Source: Paenibacillus humicus NBRC 102415 (GTDB taxonomy: Bacteria; Bacillota; Bacilli; Paenibacillales; Paenibacillaceae). Taken from it: a stretch of DNA of 63,677 bases. The notes below the pieces were generated by a model, which did not search any database, was not told the DNA's origin, and saw only the letters and a program-made list of their open reading frames with translations. The stretch covers positions 1 to 63,677 of the forward strand of contig NZ_BIMD01000033.1 in NCBI RefSeq assembly GCF_004000905.1, written 5' to 3'. This document shows positions 56,547-63,677 of this stretch, in pieces (the stretch's first letter is position 1; every line of letters begins with the position of its first letter). Made by a program: the position numbers and the translations under genes.

Positions 56547-57041
56547 CTATTCCGCTCCCAGACGGAACAGAACCTCATGAATGCTCAGCTTGGAGCCAAG
56601 CATCAGATCCTTTGGATTCGGCGCGCTTGCCGTTGCGGCTCCATGCCCCGCTTCCGGAGCGCCGCTGCCGTCATGGCCGCCGGCTCCAGCAGGATGCCCC
56701 GACGCTGCTGACGCCGCATGCCCTGATGCCGGAGTCCCGTCTGCCGCCGTGCCGCCCATCGGCTGCGCTCCTCCGGCCGGAGCTGCGTTCTCCGCTCCCT
56801 CAGGAGCCCGCCGCGCATGCGCTTGCTTGAACGAATCGCTGTTCACCCAGTTGTCGAAGCTGGCCTTGTCCGTCCAATGCGTCACGACCTTCAGCTCGTC
56901 CGATTCCTCCTTGCGGTCGAGCAGCAGCTCCATGCCCGCGAAGCCCGGCATCGTATGGACGCCTTTCGGATTTTTGAACCTTTCCGCCACCTGTTCTCCA
57001 AAGCCCGACTTAATCTGAATCGTGTTCGTTACGACGATCAT
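56547..57041 (-). CDS. IsdG/HmoA-type haem-degrading monooxygenase with a His/Ala/Gly-rich insert
   Basis: A 164-residue antibiotic-biosynthesis-monooxygenase fold protein. The N-terminal part (1-80) carries N6, W65 and H75, matching the Asn-Trp-His set of IsdG-type haem oxygenases in identity and spacing. The last strand, KLSIHEVLFRLG (151-162), is separated from it by about 62 residues of Ala/Gly/Pro/Ser with four His (108, 116, 123, 133). Family members are usually about 110 residues with no such insert. Probable role is haem breakdown for iron; the insert's role is unknown. Clean ribosome site AAGGAGG. It has its own promoter. Confidence 0.85.
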   Translation of the reverse strand: MIVVTNTIQIKSGFGEQVAERFKNPKGVHTMPGFAGMELLLDRKEESDELKVVTHWTDKASFDNWVNSDSFKQAHARRAPEGAENAAPAGGAQPMGGTAADGTPASGHAASAASGHPAGAGGHDGSGAPEAGHGAATASAPNPKDLMLGSKLSIHEVLFRLGAE

Positions 57042-57083
57042 ATCCTTTCGCCTCCTTGCGAGAAATGGGAACGCTATTTTCTC

Positions 57084-57112
57084 AGTTTAACAGCCTTGGA
57101 AGCCGGGTACAA
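57084..57112 (-). promoter_or_regulatory. Promoter of the monooxygenase gene
   Basis: -35 TTGTAC (57107-57112), 17-base spacer, -10 TAAACT (57084-57089). No Fur-box-like sequence was evident. Confidence 0.7.
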
Positions 57113-57180
57113 ACGGACGCCTGCCCCCTCGGTTTCCGATTCCGCTGTGAAGACTTATTGCCCTTCTGAACCCGAGCCGC

Positions 57181-57217
57181 AAAAAAAGCCCTTCTTCCCA
57201 AAAGGAAGAGGGGCTTT
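57181..57217 (-). terminator. Intrinsic terminator after clpC
   Basis: AAGCCCCTCTTCC-TTTT-GGGAAGAAGGGCTT then TTTTTG on the minus strand, about 65 bases after the clpC stop. It ends the ctsR operon, which in Bacillus continues towards radA. Confidence 0.92.
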
Positions 57218-57282
57218 TCCGCAGTGCGTTAGGAAGGATTTCCGGCATATACAGCCCTGCAATTGCGGAAGATGGCCGCTGC

Positions 57283-59744
<2,462 letters not shown>

Positions 59745-59748
<4 letters not shown>

Positions 59749-60830
59749 TCGTAAGCACCTCCATCATGGGTTACAGGGAGCAGCCGGCTGCGGATGAGAT
59801 CCGCGCGCCTTGCATCGCGCTGCTCCGTATTCAATTTCTCCTCGAATGCCTGCTGCAGGAAGCCAGGCTGGGTCATTACCATCAACTCATTCATAACCTG
59901 CGGGGAAACTTCCCGAATCATGCCCAGGTCGATGCCAAGACGGACATCCGACAGTCTCTGGGCCGATTCCTTGGAGTCCATGATCGCCGCATGAGACAGG
60001 ATGCCGTAAGATCTCATCACCCGATCCTCGAGCCGCAGGCGCGATTCCGCCTGAAGACGCTCGCGGGCCGCTTTTTCATGCTCGATGATCTGCCTCACGA
60101 CCCCATGCAGATTGTCGATGATTTCATCCTCCGACTGTCCCAGCGTAATCTGGTTGGAAATCTGGAACAGATTGCCGAGCGCCTCGCTTCCCTCGCCGTA
60201 CAGCCCCCTCACAGCCAGACCCACTTGGGTAATGGCGGACAGGATCCGGTTGATCTGATGCGTGAGCACGAGCGCCGGCAGATGCATCATGACGGATGCG
60301 CGAATGCCGGTTCCCACGTTGGTGGGGCAGCTGGTCAGAAATCCGCGTCTCTCATCAAAAGCATAGTCGACTGCTTCCTCATAAATGTCGTCGATTTTGC
60401 TGGCAAGCTTCCATGCCTCCTGGACCTGGAAACCGGGATATAAACATTGAATGCGCAAATGATCCTCTTCGTTAATCATAATGCTGACGGATTCGTTCTC
60501 GCTCATGACGACCGCTCCCGCACGGGCTTCGTTCGCCAGCGCGGGACTGATCAGATGCTTCTCCACCAGCACCCTGCGCTCCAGCTCGCTGAGATCCGAA
60601 AGAACGATCGTCTCGAACGGGCCGATCGGCTCCAGCTTTCCTTCCTGCGCCACAGAAGCAAGCTTGCTCATCACTTCCGCGGACTGCTGGCTGGTGGCCA
60701 GAATCGGAAAGGGATAATTGTGCAGGTTGCGGGCGATTCTTACGCGGCTGCTGAAGACGATATCCGAATCGGGTCCGTCTCCCTTCATCCACTCGCTCAG
60801 CGCCGTCTGGGCAAACCGGTTGGCTGCCAA
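59745..60830 (-). CDS. mcsB: Protein arginine kinase McsB
   Basis: Phosphorylates arginines, marking proteins for ClpCP and inactivating CtsR. The 361-residue protein has the phosphagen-kinase fold: SSRVRIARN near 27, [19 protein letters not shown], and the CPTNVGTG segment with the reactive Cys; the C-terminal RDARRADL matches the phospho-arginine receptor motif. TTG start after GGGAGGG. Overlaps clpC by 4. Confidence 0.97.
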
Positions 60831-60903
60831 TCCAATCCCTCCCTACCGTGCAGCCGCCTTGCGGAAGCTGCGCTTATGATGTCTATCTGGATGCTTCCAA
60901 CGA

Positions 60904-61419
60904 TCAGGCTTCCTTGATCTGCTTCTCCAGCTCGCGGATTTTGTCCCTGAGCTTGGCGGCGGCTTCGAACTCTTCTTTCTGGATCGAGTTCTTCATTTCC
61001 TGCCTCAGCCTGTCGATTTCCCTCTGTGTCTGAATCCTTCCGCCCGAGCGGCGGGGAATCTTTCCGACATGGACCGTGTTCCCGTGCACTCTCTTCAACA
61101 GAGGATCGAGCCTTTCCCCGAAGTGCTTGTAGCAGGAGCTGCAGCCGAATCTTCCGAGCTTGGAGAACTGAGAATACGTGAGTCCGCACTCCTCGCAGCG
61201 CGGCACCGCCTGCTTCGTCCCAGCCAAGCTTCCCGCAGGCTCGAAATCCATAAGCCCCGACAGCAGGCTGTGGATGGAAAAGCCGTTCGGAGCTCCCGGA
61301 ATGCCTTCGCCCCTTTCGCGGGCGCAGGCTTCGCAAATATGGAATTCCGTTTTTTCTCCGTTTACGATCTTGGTAAAATGAAGCGTTGCCGGCCTTTTGC
61401 CGCATTCCTGACAAAGCAT
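60904..61419 (-). CDS. mcsA: McsA, zinc-binding activator of McsB
   Basis: A 171-residue protein with four CxxC pairs (CQEC, CEAC, CEEC, CSSC) forming two zinc sites and a C-terminal UVR domain (KEEFEAAAKLRDKIRELEKQI). It activates McsB and helps release CtsR under heat or oxidative stress. 27 bases after ctsR. Confidence 0.97.
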   Translation of the reverse strand: MLCQECGKRPATLHFTKIVNGEKTEFHICEACARERGEGIPGAPNGFSIHSLLSGLMDFEPAGSLAGTKQAVPRCEECGLTYSQFSKLGRFGCSSCYKHFGERLDPLLKRVHGNTVHVGKIPRRSGGRIQTQREIDRLRQEMKNSIQKEEFEAAAKLRDKIRELEKQIKEA

Positions 61420-61446
61420 GCCGCGTCCCTCCTCACCGGTCCTTCT

Positions 61447-61911
61447 CTATTGCTTACCCAGAAGCGAGATGAGCATCGCCTTCAGCAGCCTGGCTCGAAG
61501 CTCGTCGCGCTGCGGCAGCTTGATCGCGATCGACTCCCGGCATACAGCCGCCCGGAGCAGGCTGCCTTCTCGCTTGGAAATGAACAAGGCTTCCTCCAAC
61601 TGGTAAATAAGTCCTTCGGCGGCGCTTTGATCGACTTGATTGCCGATCGTATGATGAATATGGCCGTGGATGGCTTTGAGCGCAGGCAGCTCGATCCGTT
61701 GGATCCGGATGTAGCCTCCTCCCCCTCGCTTGCTCTCCACGAGGTATCCCTTCTCAAGCGTGAAACGGGTACTGATGACATAATTGATCTGCGACGGTAC
61801 GCAGGAGAAGCTGTCCGCCAATTCGTTGCGCTGTATTTCCACCGCACCTTCGGGACTGTCCTGAAGCAGCTGCTTCAAATGCTGCTCCAATGCATCGGAA
61901 ATGTTTCGCAT
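61447..61911 (-). CDS. ctsR: Transcriptional repressor CtsR
   Basis: A 154-residue repressor of class III heat-shock genes. N-terminal winged helix with the heat-sensing glycine loop R62-GGGG (63-66) inside SKRGGGGYIRI; the C-terminal part dimerises. R62 is a known McsB target in related species. The ATG at 61911 follows GGGAGGTGGG; an earlier in-frame ATG at 61974 is not used. Its own operator lies at the promoter, so the operon is autoregulated. Confidence 0.97.
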   Translation of the reverse strand: MRNISDALEQHLKQLLQDSPEGAVEIQRNELADSFSCVPSQINYVISTRFTLEKGYLVESKRGGGGYIRIQRIELPALKAIHGHIHHTIGNQVDQSAAEGLIYQLEEALFISKREGSLLRAAVCRESIAIKLPQRDELRARLLKAMLISLLGKQ

Positions 61912-62095
61912 ATCACCCACCTCCCTATGCCGGGGCACCTTCAGGATTTTTCTTGAATTGCGGGTAGAAGCCAAACAGCCAAAGGCCGGATGCGTCCCTG
62001 TAGCATTCCCTCATCGGCGCAAATTACGACCCGCGAACGGGGACCGGAAGAAAAGGATCTTCGCCTTGCATAAGGCGGGATCAGACTCAACTGAC

Positions 62096-62112
62096 TTTGA
62101 CTTTCTTTGACT
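62096..62112 (-). promoter_or_regulatory. CtsR operator
   Basis: On the minus strand AGTCAAA-GAA-AGTCAAA, a heptad direct repeat with 3-base spacing, fits the CtsR consensus RGTCAAA-NAN-RGTCAAA. It begins 9 bases downstream of the -10, covering the transcription start. Confidence 0.92.
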
Positions 62113-62121
62113 TATATCTTG

Positions 62122-62149
62122 ATTATACTCCTTTTTTAGAAAAGGTCAA
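62122..62149 (-). promoter_or_regulatory. Sigma-A promoter of ctsR-mcsA-mcsB-clpC
   Basis: -35 TTGACC (62144-62149), 16-base spacer, -10 TATAAT (62122-62127). The leader to ctsR is about 200 bases, long for this operon, without an obvious fold. Confidence 0.9.
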
Positions 62150-62177
62150 GGAAACTTCCACTGCTGCCATCCAGATG

Positions 62178-62226
62178 AAAAAAAGCCGCCTCTCCCTGCT
62201 GTGTTACCAGCTTGGGATAAGACGGC
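62178..62226 (-). terminator. Intrinsic terminator after the acetyltransferase gene
   Basis: GCCGTCT..TCCC..GCTG pairs with CAGC..GGGA..AGGCGGC and runs into TTTTTTT on the minus strand, just before the ctsR promoter. Confidence 0.88.
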
Positions 62227-62241
62227 CCGCTTTATACACGG

Positions 62242-63417
62242 TTAAAAGAAGTCCATGAAATTCGTCATCGCCTCAGGGATACGGCTGCCCAGCCGGACGG
62301 CCTCCGAGCGCGGACCCGAGATATGATCCATCTGCTGCAGATCCCTGGCGCGCTTGTATCCGATGAGAAGAGCAGCCAAAGTTCCGATGGAGAGATCCAA
62401 ACGCTTGGAGGAGGTTCCATCCTGATACCGGGAAAGGCTGCCCTTGCCCTCTTCCGTGATGTCAAGCATCCACAATCCGTCATTCCAGGATGCATCCTCG
62501 TCATGAATCTGGAGGACGAATTGATCGCGGACTCCAGGCTGGAACGAAAGCTGCTTGACGAGCGATTGGACATCGACGATGCGAACCATGAAATAAGGAT
62601 GGATGCTCTGTTCGATGCGCGGATCGTTAAGCTGATAAGGCAGCGGATCTCCCGAGTAGGTATGGAGCACGGCGGAATCGATCATGGAATCATGATTGCT
62701 GAAGAAATTCCAAAGCCCCACCCTCGCTTCTTCCGTAAGATAGACGAGCTCATGAATGTCGAGACGCCTCTCCTTCACCTTGTAAAGGGCATACCCTTCC
62801 GGCGTGCCGTTCTGGGACCGGTACAGCACCGCATCCCCTTTCTTCCGCTTGAAGACCGAATGCTCCCACCAATCCGCAGTTCGGGCCAGCGTGCCATTGA
62901 AGCTCTCCGAATAGGTCTGATAAAGGATGCCCAGAAGTTCGGCATGATCGCGGACTTGAATCCGCTCGACTTTGCCGTTGTTTTGCATTCGTTGAGGCAG
63001 CTTGTCCGTCGCCAAGGTGTACTTGACCCGGTCGATGAACAGCTCCCAGCCGTATTTGCGGTAAAAGCCGATCGAAAACGGCGCCAGCATCGATATGGAT
63101 TGGCCGTTCGCTTTCATTTCCTCCATCGCATGACGGAGCAGCTTGCCCACATGCCCGGAGCGCCTCGATTCCGGCCAGCTTGCGACCGAAGAGATGCCTC
63201 CCATCTTCAGCACGATGCCGTTCCAGTTCACCTCGAGGGGAATGATTCTGACCTGGGAGACGATCCGTTCCTGCTCGACACCGACGATAACTTCCTCGCA
63301 CCTGGCTCTTGCTCTGGCCTGCTCCAGCTCCTCTGCGGAAAGCTCGATTTGAAAGGCGTATTGGCTCAGCTTCATATGCTCGTCGAATTCTTCCGGCTTC
63401 AATGTTCTGATCTTCAT
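62242..63417 (-). CDS. Eis-like GNAT N-acetyltransferase
   Basis: A 391-residue protein with a first GNAT domain (GGISSVASWPESRRSGHVGKLLRHAMEE, containing the acetyl-CoA loop), a second GNAT-like domain and a C-terminal SCP2-like domain (from about 285) that ends in a free carboxylate FMDFF, as in Eis proteins, where the C-terminal carboxyl group acts in catalysis. Eis relatives acetylate amines such as aminoglycosides or peptides; the natural substrate here is unknown. Own terminator; a weak promoter is possible near 63450-63530. Confidence 0.9.
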   Translation of the reverse strand: MKIRTLKPEEFDEHMKLSQYAFQIELSAEELEQARARARCEEVIVGVEQERIVSQVRIIPLEVNWNGIVLKMGGISSVASWPESRRSGHVGKLLRHAMEEMKANGQSISMLAPFSIGFYRKYGWELFIDRVKYTLATDKLPQRMQNNGKVERIQVRDHAELLGILYQTYSESFNGTLARTADWWEHSVFKRKKGDAVLYRSQNGTPEGYALYKVKERRLDIHELVYLTEEARVGLWNFFSNHDSMIDSAVLHTYSGDPLPYQLNDPRIEQSIHPYFMVRIVDVQSLVKQLSFQPGVRDQFVLQIHDEDASWNDGLWMLDITEEGKGSLSRYQDGTSSKRLDLSIGTLAALLIGYKRARDLQQMDHISGPRSEAVRLGSRIPEAMTNFMDFF

Positions 63418-63621
63418 CCTGCACCCGCTTCCCCAAGATGTTAGGTATAGATGTATTATGACACATATTGTATTTATTTCCCACTTGTATCCTTTTTAAT
63501 GGGGCGGATTTTCAACGCCGCAAACGATTTCCCCCCTTAACTTTACACGTTTTTAAGGTTCATTTGGTTTTCTGCTATCCATGCAGGCATGTCTCTTTGA
63601 TGAAGATGGAGAAAAAACATC

Positions 63622-63660
63622 AAAAAAAGCCTGATCGGCGATTGCTCGCGGATCAGGCTT
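63622..63660 (-). terminator. Terminator of a gene beyond the window end
   Basis: AAGCCTGATC...GATCAGGCTT then TTTTTGATG on the minus strand. It implies a minus-strand transcript entering from beyond 63677. Between 63418 and 63621 no gene was seen. Confidence 0.85.
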
Positions 63661-63677
63661 CTCTCTGTGCTTGGCGA

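Overview
The window comes from a spore-forming, GC-rich Firmicute, most likely a member of the Paenibacillaceae. The evidence is the near-complete Bacillus-type order of the ctsR-clpC, disA, isp, cysES, sigH, rpoBC, str, S10/spc/alpha and rplM-rpsI blocks, the spore-cortex gene cwlD, Gram-positive regulators (CtsR, a cysteine T-box, L10 and L13 leaders), strong AGGAGG ribosome sites and many TTG/GTG starts. Almost every gene is on the minus strand, so the natural reading direction runs from 63.6 kb down to 1 kb.

Read that way, the window opens with an Eis-like acetyltransferase (63.4-62.2 kb). Next is the CtsR-controlled stress operon ctsR-mcsA-mcsB-clpC (61.9-57.3 kb), then an accessory insertion (57.0-53.6 kb) between clpC and radA. 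The insertion holds an IsdG/HmoA-type haem monooxygenase with an unusual low-complexity insert, and on the plus strand a VanRS-like two-component system with two very small membrane proteins. After it come radA, disA, pssA, a plus-strand small protein, yacL, ispD, ispF, gltX, a Cys T-box, cysE, cysS, mrnC, rlmB, rae1, sigH, rpmG, secE and nusG.

From 38.2 to 4.4 kb lies the translation/transcription superoperon: rplK-rplA, L10 leader, rplJ-rplL, a methyltransferase, rpoB-rpoC, an L7Ae-like gene, rpsL-rpsG-fusA-tuf, the S10-spc-alpha cluster (rpsJ to rplQ), truA, and rplM-rpsI. The ECF transporter genes found between rplQ and truA in Bacillus subtilis are missing; a 434-base gene-free stretch takes their place. 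The last 4.2 kb hold a nucleoside hydrolase, a cysH-sat sulfate-assimilation operon, cwlD, and the start of a SalA/Mrp-like gene that runs off the window. The cysH promoter is preceded by a phased tandem LysR-type operator.

Regulatory signals read from the sequence include sigma-A promoters for rpoB, the str operon, the S10 operon, rplM, rpmG-secE-nusG, sigH, cysE, ctsR and cysH, a textbook CtsR operator, the T-box, the two r-protein leaders, and a repeated TTAAGA-type box that probably marks the two-component regulator's targets. No tRNA, rRNA, CRISPR array, insertion sequence or prophage was seen. I found no clearly new large system. The most interesting items are the accessory insertion, the tandem operator at cysH, and coding-like remnants upstream of rpoB.
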